A DNA stretch of 64,000 nucleotides from Gammaproteobacteria bacterium (GTDB taxonomy: Bacteria; Pseudomonadota; Gammaproteobacteria; Pseudomonadales; Azotimanducaceae), in the NCBI GenBank assembly GCA_021773565.1, contig JAJFJZ010000005.1, positions 87,021 to 151,020 of the forward strand, read 5' to 3'. A model generated the notes under the pieces. It saw nothing but the letters and a program-made list of their open reading frames with translations. It was not told where the DNA came from and made no database searches. A program made the position numbers and the translations under genes. Shown here in pieces: positions 53,761 to 62,847 of the stretch. The stretch's first letter is position 1; the number at the start of each line of letters is the position of its first letter.

Positions 53761-54417
53761 TTATTTCTTCTCCTCGCTGGCGGCTTCAGCATCGGCCTCG
53801 GGCTCAGACACTTCTGCATCTGCGTCTGCTTTTACTTCTGCTTCTGCTTCTGCTTCTGCTTCTGCTTCTGCTTCTGCTTCAACTGCTTCTGCTTTCGCAG
53901 GAGTCGCTGCTTCAGCGGTTTCTTCGGCTACCACTTCCGGTTCACTTTCTGTTTCTACAACGCCATCGGCTGCGGCAGCTGCGGCTTCTTCACTCAACTT
54001 TGCTGCGCGTGCTTCGTCCTCTGCGCGGGCTTTGGCCTTTGAAGCCATTTCTTCTTCGCGCCGCTTGTCCCGTTCGCGTTCGCGCTCTTTGTCCCGCAGC
54101 TCTTCTTCGTAGATCTTGGACTGTTCCGTCACTGCATCTTTGCGGCGAATGATCATGCTTCTGAGCACGGCATCGTTAAAACGAAATACGCCTTCCAGTT
54201 CCACCAGTGTGTCTGCAGCCACCTCAATGTTCATTAACAGGTAATGCGCCTTGTGGGCCTTGTTAATTGGGTAACACAGCTGACGTCGGCCCCAGTCTTC
54301 TTGCCGATGGATATTGCCTTTACCGGCCTCGATAAGCGCTTTGTAACGCTCCATCATGGCGGTGACCTGATCGCTTTGATCAGGATGTACGAGAATTACG
54401 ACTTCATAGTGCCGCAT
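53761..54417 (-). CDS. rpsF: 30S ribosomal protein S6 with a long encoded acidic tail
   Basis: Residues 1-100 are ordinary S6 ([17 protein letters not shown], then [20 protein letters not shown]), which pairs with S18. Residues about 105-218 are an extra tail: a charged [14 protein letters not shown] helix, then an Ala/Glu-rich stretch including a run of EA repeats. E. coli S6 is about 131 residues and gets Glu residues added by RimK; here a similar acidic tail is genome-encoded. The run is made by a six-base repeat (53835-53880). Confidence 0.96.
   Translation of the reverse strand: MRHYEVVILVHPDQSDQVTAMMERYKALIEAGKGNIHRQEDWGRRQLCYPINKAHKAHYLLMNIEVAADTLVELEGVFRFNDAVLRSMIIRRKDAVTEQSKIYEEELRDKERERERDKRREEEMASKAKARAEDEARAAKLSEEAAAAAADGVVETESEPEVVAEETAEAATPAKAEAVEAEAEAEAEAEAEAEVKADADAEVSEPEADAEAASEEKK
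53835..53880. repeat. Hexanucleotide tandem repeat in rpsF
   Basis: The unit CTTCTG on the plus strand (CAGAAG on the coding strand) is repeated 7.7 times with no interruption. It encodes the Glu-Ala run of the S6 tail. In-frame repeats of this kind can change length by slippage without shifting the frame. Confidence 0.9.
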
Positions 54418-54573
54418 AGGATCCCCTTATGGTGTAATCGCCTCCGAAACCGGTTCGTGAAGCCCAGTTCGTAAAGCAAGGAGTTAATGTAAGTGTAGAA
54501 CTTTCCGGTCCTACCTATATTCGTCTTCAGCCTGAAAAACGAGCGCGCATGGTAATGATATGCAGCGAACTAA
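54418..54573 (-). promoter_or_regulatory. rpsF operon promoter and leader
   Basis: On the minus strand, TTGATT (54577-54572) and TACCAT (54554-54549) are separated by 17 bases and could be the rpsF promoter, leaving a leader of about 120 bases. In many bacteria the S6:S18 complex binds an rpsF leader hairpin with a CCG element. An ACCGG/CCGG-containing segment is present near 54450-54460, but I cannot confirm the fold. The ribosome binding site is AAGGGG. Confidence 0.35.
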
Positions 54574-55344
54574 TCAAGTGCGCTGGCGCACCGCCTCATA
54601 CAGAATAATACCTGTAGCTACAGACACATTCAGGCTTTCTACCCCTCCAGCCATGGGGATAGCTACTACCCGGTCGCAGTGTTTTTGAGTTAACGCGCGC
54701 ATTCCGCGTCCTTCACCGCCAGAAACAATCGCGCAAGGGCCCGTGTAATCTGCCTGACTCCAGGGCATCGCTGGTTTGCCTTCTACAGTTTCACTGCTGG
54801 TACCGATAATTTGTACACCCTGATCACTTAACCAGCGCATTCTGCGCGCCAGATTGACCACAGAAACCAGGAATAGTACGTCTGCAGCGCCGCTGGCGGT
54901 TTTGCGAGCGACAGCAGACAGTGGCGCGCTGCGCCGTTTAGGCAGCAAAACCGCATCAACCCCGGCTGCTTCCGCCGACCTCAGGCATGCACCCAGGTTT
55001 CTCGGGTCCATCACGCTGTCCAGAATAAGAATCAGCGGGTTTTCCCCAAGGCTCTGCCAGCGAAACTCAAGCTCTCGCTCATCCGCCAGCTGCACGCTTT
55101 CGGTTGTTGCGATAACCCCCTGGTGTACCGCACCCCTGATCTGGTGCACCAACTTATCCAGGCCTTTTCGTGAAGTGCGCTCAATCGGCACACCTTGCTG
55201 TTGGGCAAGTTTAAGCAGCTCATCCATGCGCTGGTCATTACGGGAGTCCAGCACGGCAAGTTTTTTAACCCGCACGCGGCCAGCGTTTAACAGGCTTTCT
55301 ACCGCGTGAATACCGAAAACAAGATCAGAATCGGGCTTACTCAT
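54574..55344 (-). CDS. rlmB: 23S rRNA (guanosine-2'-O-)-methyltransferase RlmB
   Basis: This 256-residue SpoU-family enzyme methylates the ribose of G2251 in 23S rRNA. The N-terminal L30-like part starts VFGIHAVESLLNAGRV. The SpoU domain has LDSVMDPRNLGACLRSAEAAG, IVSGGEGRGMRAL and ESLNVSVATGIILYEA. The start overlaps the rnr stop by one base, the usual gammaproteobacterial pair. Confidence 0.97.
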   Translation of the reverse strand: MSKPDSDLVFGIHAVESLLNAGRVRVKKLAVLDSRNDQRMDELLKLAQQQGVPIERTSRKGLDKLVHQIRGAVHQGVIATTESVQLADERELEFRWQSLGENPLILILDSVMDPRNLGACLRSAEAAGVDAVLLPKRRSAPLSAVARKTASGAADVLFLVSVVNLARRMRWLSDQGVQIIGTSSETVEGKPAMPWSQADYTGPCAIVSGGEGRGMRALTQKHCDRVVAIPMAGGVESLNVSVATGIILYEAVRQRT

Positions 55345-57593
55345 CAGGCCTTGTTCTTTCTGCTTTTGTTTCCGGGTTTCTTTTTGCCCCTGTTCTTGTC
55401 TTTTCGCTTATCTTTTCGTTTGTCTTTCTGCTTGTTTTGTTGCTTGTCCTGCCTGTTGGTATTCTTTTTGCCGGAAGCGCGCTTGCGTACAGGTAACAAA
55501 TCAATTTTGCGGGATTCCACATCTACCTCGGCCAGTATCACATCCACCGTCTGGCCCAGATGGAAACGCTGCCCGGATTTTTCGCCCACCAGACTCATTT
55601 GCTCGGGTACAAATTCAAAAAAGTCCGATCCCAGGTTGGACACGTGCATCAGGCCCTGCACCCAGATTTCCTCCAACTGGATAAACAGCCCAAAGTTTGT
55701 TACACCCATTACCCGGCCCACAAACTGTTTACCCAGAAACTGCTCTGCATAGCTGCATTTGTACCAGTCACTAACATCTCGCCCCACGTCTTCAGCCCGA
55801 CGCTCGGTAACAGATATTTGCTGGCCGATATCGGCTAGCTGTTCTGTGCTATAGCCGGGGTCCTTGTAGCCTTTAACTACCAGGCTCTTAATCGCCCGAT
55901 GCACCAGTAAATCTGCATAGCGCCGTATCGGGGAGGTAAAGTGCGTATAGTTTTCAAGTGACAGACCAAAGTGCCCGGTATTATCCGGTGTATAAATTGC
56001 CTGTTGCATGGAACGCAATACTGAAAACTCCAGTATCTTATGGTCTGGTCGAGACTTGATCTGCTGAAGCAACTCAAAGATTTGTTTGGGTGTTGGTACA
56101 CCGGATTGCAGACAGCGCGCATCCACACCGGCAGATTGCATCAACACACGCAGCTGTTCCAGTTTTTCACCATCCGGCCCACCATGTACGCGGTACAAGG
56201 CTGGTACTTTGTTGTCAGCAAGAAATTTGGCCGCACATACGTTGGCTGAAATCATCGCCTCTTCAATGAGTTTGTGCGCATCGTTACGCTCAACTGGCTC
56301 CAATGCGCATACTTCACCCGCGTTATCAAACTGGATGGTGACTTCCTGACTATCAAACTCAAGAGCGCCGCGCTGTGTTCGTTGTGCATTGAGTGCCAGA
56401 AAACATTCATGCAATGCCCTCAGGTTTTTTTTGACCGCCTTTTTCGCTGTTAACTGCTTATCCTGCAACCAGGTAAACACCTGGGAATAGGTTAAGCGAT
56501 GCCAGGAGCGAATCAGAGCTTCGTAAAACTTGAAACTTTCCACTTCTCCGTTTGCACTTATCTGCATGTCACACACCAGTGCAAGCCGATGTTCTTCTGG
56601 TCTTAGTGAACACAGGTCATTAGACAACTGTTCGGGTAACATGGGAACCACCTGGTCCGGAAGGTAAACCGAGTTGCCCCTTAACAAGGCTGTCTTGTCC
56701 AGCGGCGAATCCGGTTTTACATAAAAGGCAACGTCTGCAATAGCTACCACCAAACGCCAACCGCCACCTGACTTGCTTTCACAGTACACGGCATCATCAA
56801 AATCCCGCGAATCTGCTCCATCAATCGTTACCAGGGGCATATCCACCAGGTTCTTACGGGCGGTTTCCGGGTTTACCACATCGGGTAAGCTGGAAAGGCT
56901 TTCGACAACCTCGTCCGGCCACTCCATCGGCACTTCATATGCCCTCAACAAGCTGGTAGATGCACGGTTTACGGCATCGTGTTTTGCAATCACCTCGACA
57001 AACTCACCTGTCAGGCCGGAACGATCTTCCCCAACCACTGAAACAGCTACCCGGTCTCCTGTTTGTGCACCCTTGAGATCATTCTTGCGTGATCCGCTAA
57101 CCAGCGTTACGCGACCTCTGAAATCGGGTTGTTCTGATTCGACATAAACATTTTTCCCATAAGCCACCAGGCGCCCAAAAAGTAATCTGGGGCTGCGTTT
57201 TACAAGCTTCGTTACTTCCAGTTGATCGTCTTGCTCACCAGCAAGCACCGTATCGCCAGACCTGGCTTTGAGGTCCCGGTTAACTTTTACCCTTTGCGGT
57301 GTCTTGCCCGCTTCGCCTTGCGCAAACTTCCACTCTCCCCTTCCAATATATGTTAGAAGTCCGCTGGCTTCAATCCGTGGTTCAACTAGCGCAAAGTGGC
57401 CTTTCTCTGTTAGTGTAATTACCCCGGAATCCAGCAGGCGCCGCTTGAGTTTACGTAGCTGATCGACCTCCGATCCACGACGAACGCCCATAAGATCCCG
57501 CAGGTCAGGCCATTTTAGCGGTCGCTTGCTGTCCTTTATTAATTTTGTCACCGTAGCCCGATCTATGGGCAGGGTGGTATGTGTTTCTTTCAT
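55344..57593 (-). CDS. rnr: Ribonuclease R
   Basis: The 749-residue 3'-5' exoribonuclease has an N-terminal helix-turn-helix region (about 1-70), cold-shock domains, an RNB domain with IDGADSRDFDDAVYCE (metal-binding Asp residues) and HFTSPIRRYADLLVHR, and an S1 domain (VGRVMGVTNFGLFIQLE). It ends in a Lys/Arg-rich tail. It degrades structured RNA. Confidence 0.97.
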   Translation of the reverse strand: MKETHTTLPIDRATVTKLIKDSKRPLKWPDLRDLMGVRRGSEVDQLRKLKRRLLDSGVITLTEKGHFALVEPRIEASGLLTYIGRGEWKFAQGEAGKTPQRVKVNRDLKARSGDTVLAGEQDDQLEVTKLVKRSPRLLFGRLVAYGKNVYVESEQPDFRGRVTLVSGSRKNDLKGAQTGDRVAVSVVGEDRSGLTGEFVEVIAKHDAVNRASTSLLRAYEVPMEWPDEVVESLSSLPDVVNPETARKNLVDMPLVTIDGADSRDFDDAVYCESKSGGGWRLVVAIADVAFYVKPDSPLDKTALLRGNSVYLPDQVVPMLPEQLSNDLCSLRPEEHRLALVCDMQISANGEVESFKFYEALIRSWHRLTYSQVFTWLQDKQLTAKKAVKKNLRALHECFLALNAQRTQRGALEFDSQEVTIQFDNAGEVCALEPVERNDAHKLIEEAMISANVCAAKFLADNKVPALYRVHGGPDGEKLEQLRVLMQSAGVDARCLQSGVPTPKQIFELLQQIKSRPDHKILEFSVLRSMQQAIYTPDNTGHFGLSLENYTHFTSPIRRYADLLVHRAIKSLVVKGYKDPGYSTEQLADIGQQISVTERRAEDVGRDVSDWYKCSYAEQFLGKQFVGRVMGVTNFGLFIQLEEIWVQGLMHVSNLGSDFFEFVPEQMSLVGEKSGQRFHLGQTVDVILAEVDVESRKIDLLPVRKRASGKKNTNRQDKQQNKQKDKRKDKRKDKNRGKKKPGNKSRKNKA

Positions 57594-57616
57594 TCTTTTA
57601 TTTTACCGTGTGTTTG

Positions 57617-58858
57617 TTATACCCGATTTCGGGTGTGAATTATTAAGTGCTGGTCTATTTCATTAAGAACCTGATTAGACAAGCTGAAAAAAGCCAGCAA
57701 GCTGGCATCCGCGTTAACCCGTTCTGCTATTAACAGATTTAACACTTCGTGTTGTACTTCGATGGCGCGTTTGTGGCAGGCATGCAAATCAATCGCTTCG
57801 CTTGCCAGCTCCATGTTTTGGCGTATTTCCAGAATCTGCGTGTAATAAATATCCACGCGATCTTTGCGTTCGCGTTCCCGATAGCGGTACAGGGCAACAC
57901 CACCGCTAAGTAGTGCAAACATTACCGTGATACCCAGGGCAAGCACTTCAACGTATCGCTCAACGAAACCTGGCTTGTCCCGGTCAAGGTAACGCCGCGT
58001 ACCTGTATGTAAGGGCAGCATCAACCCGGCCGCATCCAGATTCATGGTCAGCTCATGGGTTACCAGGGGATAACTCATGGCAAAATCCTGTGCTTTGCTG
58101 AATAAACCGGATGCTATGTCAACCGCAAGTCTGGTTTCAAAATCTTCATGCGCGATTAAAACCGAACGAATAGAAAGCGTAGTGATCGCCTCACTGCTTA
58201 GGCCATGGTACAGGCTTTTGGGTAACAAAAACGTTTTTAAGTGGTGATGCCTTAGCACAATTCCGTCTGCGACTGACGCGCCATCGCTATCTCCAGGGTC
58301 AGAAAAACTGAACAACCGATATCCGGATAACTGTTGGATGCTACTGTCAGACAGCAGGCCCCCAAATACAAAATAGACATCGGGGCTAACCGTCCAGGGA
58401 TTATCAAGTACGCGAATCTCGTTCTCCTGAACGCCAAAGTCCGTACCCAGCTGCAATAGCAGGCGATGTGCCGCACCGCCAGTTGGTCCGGCATAAACAG
58501 CGGACCCACGAATGAGACCGGCAAAGTCCGGCACCTGATCGCTTCTGTTGTGCAACACATGTAAAACACTGGGATAAAGGGGTGCGAGTGTAACCACACC
58601 ACGAATCGGATATTCCGGTTCATCCACCAGGGCCATATCCACTTCACCGCTCTGAATTGCGGCTACAATCTCGGTAGAATCGGTCATCACATTTATGGTT
58701 GTGGGGTAAGCCCTGTTTTCAAGAAAGGACTGTATGGAGCGAGCCACTGAAGGTGCGGGCTCTTCAATCGAGACTGCCAGACTTAACTCACGCTTTTCTC
58801 CAGAACAGCCTGACAGGAATGAGACGAAAAGAATAATTAGACATAAAGGCCTAATCAA
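57617..58858 (-). CDS. TAXI-family TRAP-type solute receptor with membrane anchor
   Basis: This 413-residue protein has a lipobox-like start (SFLSGCSG, Cys18) and a TAXI receptor domain (about 25-295). Seen are VAAIQSGEVDMALVDEPEY and GPTGGAAHRLLLQL, then one transmembrane helix (about 305-325) and a 90-residue cytoplasmic helical tail. Classical TAXI receptors feed a DctQM membrane permease; none is here. The tail suggests sensing or scaffolding. The start overlaps the YHS gene stop by four bases. Confidence 0.8.
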   Translation of the reverse strand: MIRPLCLIILFVSFLSGCSGEKRELSLAVSIEEPAPSVARSIQSFLENRAYPTTINVMTDSTEIVAAIQSGEVDMALVDEPEYPIRGVVTLAPLYPSVLHVLHNRSDQVPDFAGLIRGSAVYAGPTGGAAHRLLLQLGTDFGVQENEIRVLDNPWTVSPDVYFVFGGLLSDSSIQQLSGYRLFSFSDPGDSDGASVADGIVLRHHHLKTFLLPKSLYHGLSSEAITTLSIRSVLIAHEDFETRLAVDIASGLFSKAQDFAMSYPLVTHELTMNLDAAGLMLPLHTGTRRYLDRDKPGFVERYVEVLALGITVMFALLSGGVALYRYRERERKDRVDIYYTQILEIRQNMELASEAIDLHACHKRAIEVQHEVLNLLIAERVNADASLLAFFSLSNQVLNEIDQHLIIHTRNRV

Positions 58859-59400
58859 TGTGAGTCTAACCTCTTGTAGTTAAGGTCTGCCTTGACCCGA
58901 AAGCCCAGGGGATCCGATTCCCACAGAGTTTGTCCGTTGGTAAAGCCGGTTGTTTCAAAAAACAGTAAGCGGTCATCTTCTATCTTGTAGTTCATTACAT
59001 CGGGACACGTGACGCTACCAAGAGCAAGGCTCATGGCGCAAAAACCGGCATAGGCAGGAAGGTAGCGCTGCGGATCCGCCCGGAAGATATCGAGGTTTGC
59101 CTCATCCACAAAAAAGTAAGTATCGCCCATTAGTTCAATGGAATAGTTCGAGTTGCCGGGGACCGGACCTTCAGACTGCCTATAACTCACCAGATCCATG
59201 CCACCGGCAGCGACACCGTCTTTCTCACACATCACTCGCTGCAGGGGTGTCTGTTGTGGCTCTATTACCGCATTTTGCATCGCAGCTTTTTTTTTCATCA
59301 TCCCGGTATCAGTCTGGTCATCGCTTGCCGCACTTGTGCCAGAGGTGACGGACGCAACAAAACCCAGAAACAGAACTAATACAAAATAGAATTTCATCAA
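58855..59400 (-). CDS. Secreted YHS-domain protein
   Basis: The 181-residue product has a Sec signal peptide (FYFVLVLFLGFVASVTSGTSA) and a YHS domain (about 70-125, GGMDLVSYRQSEG, FFVDEANLDIFRADPQRYLPAYAGFCA). YHS domains are usually metal- or copper-linked and often occur in periplasmic copper or thiol proteins. It is the first gene of the pair with the TAXI receptor (ATGA overlap). Confidence 0.85.
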   Translation of the reverse strand: MMKFYFVLVLFLGFVASVTSGTSAASDDQTDTGMMKKKAAMQNAVIEPQQTPLQRVMCEKDGVAAGGMDLVSYRQSEGPVPGNSNYSIELMGDTYFFVDEANLDIFRADPQRYLPAYAGFCAMSLALGSVTCPDVMNYKIEDDRLLFFETTGFTNGQTLWESDPLGFRVKADLNYKRLDSH

Positions 59401-59541
59401 AATAGCTCCGGGGTTTTTGATTTTTTGGCTTTTGGGAGAGAGTGGGTCATGGCTTGATAAGACCAGAATTACTGGTCAAGGTTCATCCCCGGCAATGCTG
59501 CCGAGAATATCGGTGCGAGTATTATACGCGAGAGCGGGCGA
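59401..59541. other. Intergenic region with two hairpins downstream of the PNPOx gene
   Basis: GACCAG/CTGGTC with a five-base loop (59461-59477) and CGGCA/TGCCG with a four-base loop (59490-59503) lie between the PNPOx gene and the YHS gene, both on the minus strand. Either could be a weak terminator; neither is followed by a good T-run. The promoter of the YHS-TAXI pair should also be here. Confidence 0.35.
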
Positions 59542-60102
59542 TTAATCTCCTGCCAAATTTCGCCATTCTGCCTCGGTGAAGCGCTGCGTGATGTGTACTG
59601 GACAATTCCAGTCAAAAGCAACTACTTCAATGAACGCGATCCTTTCAATGCGTGCTTTGTAGTCTGGCAACTCAACCAGTGCCAGCGTCTCTTCAGATAC
59701 ATCACTTGCCTGTTCAACACGCATATGACCAATGAGTTTCAAGCGTTTGCGTTGTGGATAATCCATCAGGATTAACGAACACCTGTCGCTATTGGACAGG
59801 TTTCCAACACTAATGAGTTGCCTGTTGCCACGAAAATCAGCATAAGCAAGCTGATTAGCGCCCAACACCTTTAAAAATCCCGGTGGACCACCCCGGTGTT
59901 GTACATATGGCCAACCAGTATCGCTACTGCTAGCCAGGTAAAAGCTGTCCCGACGCGAAATGAATTCTGCTTCTCTTGATGTTAACGCATCATTCGGTCC
60001 AAAGTTTTCCTGCAAACGGTTGTTATGCGCAAGTGACCCGTATTCCTCCTGTGCCAGTTTAACGCTGCCGGTAAACATTATGTCGGCAAATCGATGCGTC
60101 AT
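59542..60102 (-). CDS. Pyridoxamine 5'-phosphate oxidase-family flavin protein
   Basis: This 186-residue split-barrel protein has EFISRRDSFYLASSSDTGWPYVQHRGGPPGFL and YADFRGNRQLISVGNLSNSDR stretches of the FMN-binding PNPOx-like group. The enzyme probably uses FMN or a related flavin as a reductase or oxidase of an unknown substrate. ATG 60102 follows GGAGG; an in-frame ATG further upstream lies across the terminator hairpin. Confidence 0.85.
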   Translation of the reverse strand: MTHRFADIMFTGSVKLAQEEYGSLAHNNRLQENFGPNDALTSREAEFISRRDSFYLASSSDTGWPYVQHRGGPPGFLKVLGANQLAYADFRGNRQLISVGNLSNSDRCSLILMDYPQRKRLKLIGHMRVEQASDVSEETLALVELPDYKARIERIAFIEVVAFDWNCPVHITQRFTEAEWRNLAGD

Positions 60103-60121
60103 GGTTCTATCCTCCAAGTCT

Positions 60122-60152
60122 AAAAAAATGCGATCGTATTCGTACGATCGCA
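60122..60152 (-). terminator. Rho-independent terminator of the alpha/beta hydrolase gene
   Basis: A perfect ten-base stem, TGCGATCGTA with TACGATCGCA around a four-base loop (60129-60152), is followed on the minus strand by seven T (60128-60122). It lies between the hydrolase stop (60165) and the PNPOx start, so it separates the two transcription units. Confidence 0.85.
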
Positions 60153-60164
60153 CATATCATACTG

Positions 60165-61211
60165 TTAGTTAGCGGCTACAGAGGGCTTGCCAACTTTTCG
60201 ACCAAGAAAATCCTGCATCAGCTTTGCAATCTCATGGCCATGTGTTTCAAGCGCGAAATGTCCGGTGTCCAGCATATGATACTCAAGATTTTTGAGATCT
60301 CGTTTGTAGGGTTCACCACCTGCTGCCGGAAATATTTCGTCGTTCTTACCCCACACTATCAGTGTAGGGGGCTGATGCTCGCGAAAGTATGCCTGCCACT
60401 CAGGGTACAGGGGTGGATTGCTTCCATAGCTGTAAAACATCTGTATCTGAATGTCCTGGTTACCTTCCCGATCCAGAAGCGGTTGGACGTGTCCCCAGGT
60501 ATCCGGACTGACCGATTCAACGTTTGGCACACCGTTGGTGTATTGCCATTTTGTAGCACCAATCGTCGTCAAAAATCGCAGAGCATTGTCGTTAGACATC
60601 TCCGGCTGGTTGTAGGCAGTTTTTACGTGTTTCCAAAAATCGTTGTCCAGGCCCTGATTGATTGCATTACGGTCTTTCCAATAGGCTTTTATCGGTTCCC
60701 AGAAGTTGTTGTCGATGCCTTCATCATAGGCATTCCCATTTTGCACGATCAGGCTCTCTACCCTGTCGGGCCTGGCGGTGGCGATACGAAAACCTACGGG
60801 CGCGCCATAGTCCATCAAATATACGCTGAATTTGTCCACGCCGATCTGGTCGACGAACTTGCCAACGAGGCGCGCTACATTGTCAAACGAGTAATCAAAA
60901 TCTTTAACATCAGGCATCGAGCTATACCCATAACCGGGATAATCCGGCGCAACCACATGGTACCTGTCGGCAAGTTCGGGGATCAGATCCCGGAACATAT
61001 GTGAAGAGGTCGGAAATCCGTGTAACAACAAAATCGTGGGGTTGTTGGGGTTTCCCGCCTCCCGGTAAAATAATTCGACATTCTCCACGGTTACTGTTCG
61101 ATAACGCACATTGGGGATATCTTCGGCACGTATACCTGACTGCACGGTAATGGCAATTAGCATTGCATATAGCAGCGACAATGCGGTTTTGTTGTGATTT
61201 GGTGTTTTCAT
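60165..61211 (-). CDS. Exported alpha/beta hydrolase, epoxide hydrolase/dehalogenase-like
   Basis: The 348-residue protein has a signal peptide (about 1-29). The alpha/beta hydrolase core has HGFPTSS (64-70), nucleophile Asp134 in LMDYGAPVG, Asp291 in GKNDEIF and His318 in DTGHFALE. An Asp nucleophile indicates an epoxide hydrolase or haloalkane dehalogenase type, not a Ser esterase. Export to the periplasm is unusual for cytoplasmic dehalogenases but known in some epoxide hydrolase-like proteins. A terminator follows directly. Confidence 0.85.
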   Translation of the reverse strand: MKTPNHNKTALSLLYAMLIAITVQSGIRAEDIPNVRYRTVTVENVELFYREAGNPNNPTILLLHGFPTSSHMFRDLIPELADRYHVVAPDYPGYGYSSMPDVKDFDYSFDNVARLVGKFVDQIGVDKFSVYLMDYGAPVGFRIATARPDRVESLIVQNGNAYDEGIDNNFWEPIKAYWKDRNAINQGLDNDFWKHVKTAYNQPEMSNDNALRFLTTIGATKWQYTNGVPNVESVSPDTWGHVQPLLDREGNQDIQIQMFYSYGSNPPLYPEWQAYFREHQPPTLIVWGKNDEIFPAAGGEPYKRDLKNLEYHMLDTGHFALETHGHEIAKLMQDFLGRKVGKPSVAAN

Positions 61212-61257
61212 AGCATTTTCCTTTTATTGCTGTGGTGTTGATGTGGTTCGATCGATT

Positions 61258-61698
61258 TCATTGTCCGATGCGTCTTTTACTTGCAGATATCGCAATGTCG
61301 TTGGCACTCATATCGCGTTGGGTCATATAGCCGATGGCGTCAAATTCCCAATGTTCGTTTCCATGGGTCCGGTACCATTGTCCGGTTTCGGCGTGTTGCC
61401 ATTCGTATTCAAAACGCACTGAAATACGATTATCGACATAGCTCCAGAGTTCTTTCATCAATCGATAGTGCAGCTCCACCGCCCATTTGCGCTTGAGAAA
61501 GTATTCAATTGCGGCACTTCCGTGAAAAAACTCTTCACGATTTCGCCAGACACAATCGGGGGAATAGGCCTGTGCTACTTTTTTTGGATCGCGCGTGTTC
61601 CACGCATCTTCAGCAGCCTTAACCTTTGCCAGCGCTGTCTCCCGGGTAAACGGTGGTACAGGATTTCTTTGCACGCTTGAGTTACTGGAGTCTTTCAT
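61258..61698 (-). CDS. DUF1348/NTF2-like protein
   Basis: This 146-residue protein is of the SnoaL/NTF2-like DUF1348 family: AKVKAAEDAWNTRDPKKVAQAYSPDCVWRNR (start), WSYVDNRISVRFEYEW and THGNEHWEFD. Function is unknown; the fold forms a pocket for small molecules. ATG 61698 gives the family's usual length. It is co-oriented with the hydrolase gene 46 bases downstream and divergent from the LysR gene, so it may be part of that regulator's target. Confidence 0.8.
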   Translation of the reverse strand: MKDSSNSSVQRNPVPPFTRETALAKVKAAEDAWNTRDPKKVAQAYSPDCVWRNREEFFHGSAAIEYFLKRKWAVELHYRLMKELWSYVDNRISVRFEYEWQHAETGQWYRTHGNEHWEFDAIGYMTQRDMSANDIAISASKRRIGQ

Positions 61699-61759
61699 GT
61701 TGTTGTCGCCATCAGTTTTTGAATTAGTTTTTCTATGTCTTATTTTCAAGATGTGGATC

Positions 61760-61783
61760 ATTTGTCCTTTTTATGGACTAAAT
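61760..61783. promoter_or_regulatory. Inverted repeat between LysR and DUF1348 genes (candidate operator)
   Basis: ATTTGTCC (61760-61767) and GGACTAAAT (61775-61783) form an imperfect inverted repeat in the 154-base divergent region. The place and size fit a LysR-type binding site. Confidence 0.35.
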
Positions 61784-61852
61784 GAGGTTTAGACAAACGA
61801 CTATTTCTGATGCAGGCTTAGAAATTCTAATGCTAAGTGAATATGGAGTACT

Positions 61853-62794
61853 ATGAATCGTAGAATTTATCCGCTAAACGCGCTGCGGGCGTTTGAAGCC
61901 TCGGCGCGCCAGCTAAGTTTTGTAAAGGCGGCTGAAGAATTGTCGGTTACCCCTGCAGCCATTAGCCAACAGGTAAAGCGGCTTGAAGAGTACCTGGGCT
62001 TGCCTCTATTCAGGCGGCGCTCACAGGGACTGTTGCTGGCGGAAGCGGGACAGATGCTGTCAACCGATTTACGTGACGTTTTTCTGCGTATGGACAAGGC
62101 AATCGAGCAGGTGGTGGACAGTGATTCACGAAGATCACTTACGATAACGGTTGCGCCAACTTTCGCAGTTATGTGGCTTATCCCGCGTCTGCCAAAGTTC
62201 TACACACTGCACCCGGATATCGACGTACGCATCTCAACCAGTTTAAATCTGGTGGATTTTAAGCGCGACGATTTTGATGCAGCGATACGGCTCGGCAGTG
62301 GCCAATGGTTTGGCCTGGAAACAATCAAGCTCTTCGATGAGTCGGTAACGCCAATGTGCAGCCCACGTTTGCTGGAAGGTCCGGATGCCATCAGGATACC
62401 TGATGATCTGCAAAAACATGCGCTAATACACAACCACTCCATGGACTACGATCCTGACGCACCTACATGGTCCACATGGTTGGACGCTGCGGGGGCAAGC
62501 AGAGTGGATGCATCACGCGGCATACACTTTAGCCTGCCTGACCATGGCTTGCAGGCCAGTATGGACGGCTCAGGCGTAGTGCTGGGCTGGAAATTTCTCT
62601 CGGCAAAAGACCTGGCCGCAGGGCGGGTGGTGGCACCTTTTGAGCTTTCCCTGCCACTGGGTTCCAGCTTTTACCTGACCTATCCGGAAGCACACCGGCG
62701 CAGGACCAACATTGCTGTCTTTCGAGACTGGTTAATGCAGGAATTGTACGAGGAAAGAAAATCCAGTACCTTCTTGAGCAAGGAAGTGGACTAA
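61853..62794 (+). CDS. LysR-family transcriptional regulator (GcvA-like)
   Basis: The 313-residue regulator has a winged HTH (YPLNALRAFEASARQLSFVKAAEELSVTPAAISQQV) and the periplasmic-binding-like effector domain (about 90-300) with the FDAAIRLGSGQW motif typical of the GcvA/AmpR branch. It is divergent from the DUF1348-hydrolase genes and probably controls them. The ligand is unknown. Confidence 0.93.
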   Translation: MNRRIYPLNALRAFEASARQLSFVKAAEELSVTPAAISQQVKRLEEYLGLPLFRRRSQGLLLAEAGQMLSTDLRDVFLRMDKAIEQVVDSDSRRSLTITVAPTFAVMWLIPRLPKFYTLHPDIDVRISTSLNLVDFKRDDFDAAIRLGSGQWFGLETIKLFDESVTPMCSPRLLEGPDAIRIPDDLQKHALIHNHSMDYDPDAPTWSTWLDAAGASRVDASRGIHFSLPDHGLQASMDGSGVVLGWKFLSAKDLAAGRVVAPFELSLPLGSSFYLTYPEAHRRRTNIAVFRDWLMQELYEERKSSTFLSKEVD

Positions 62795-62847
62795 GTCAGG
62801 CAAAACACTGAAAGTTTGCAAGGATTAGCAAATTCCACCCAAAATGG

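Noticed and set aside
53758..54042. A Cys/Phe-rich plus-strand frame opposite rpsF
   Set aside because: Its repetitive Cys-Phe run is just the reverse strand of the CTTCTG hexanucleotide repeat in the S6 tail.
60234..61004. A 256-residue plus-strand frame opposite the alpha/beta hydrolase gene
   Set aside because: The minus strand encodes a complete catalytic triad; this frame is its shadow.
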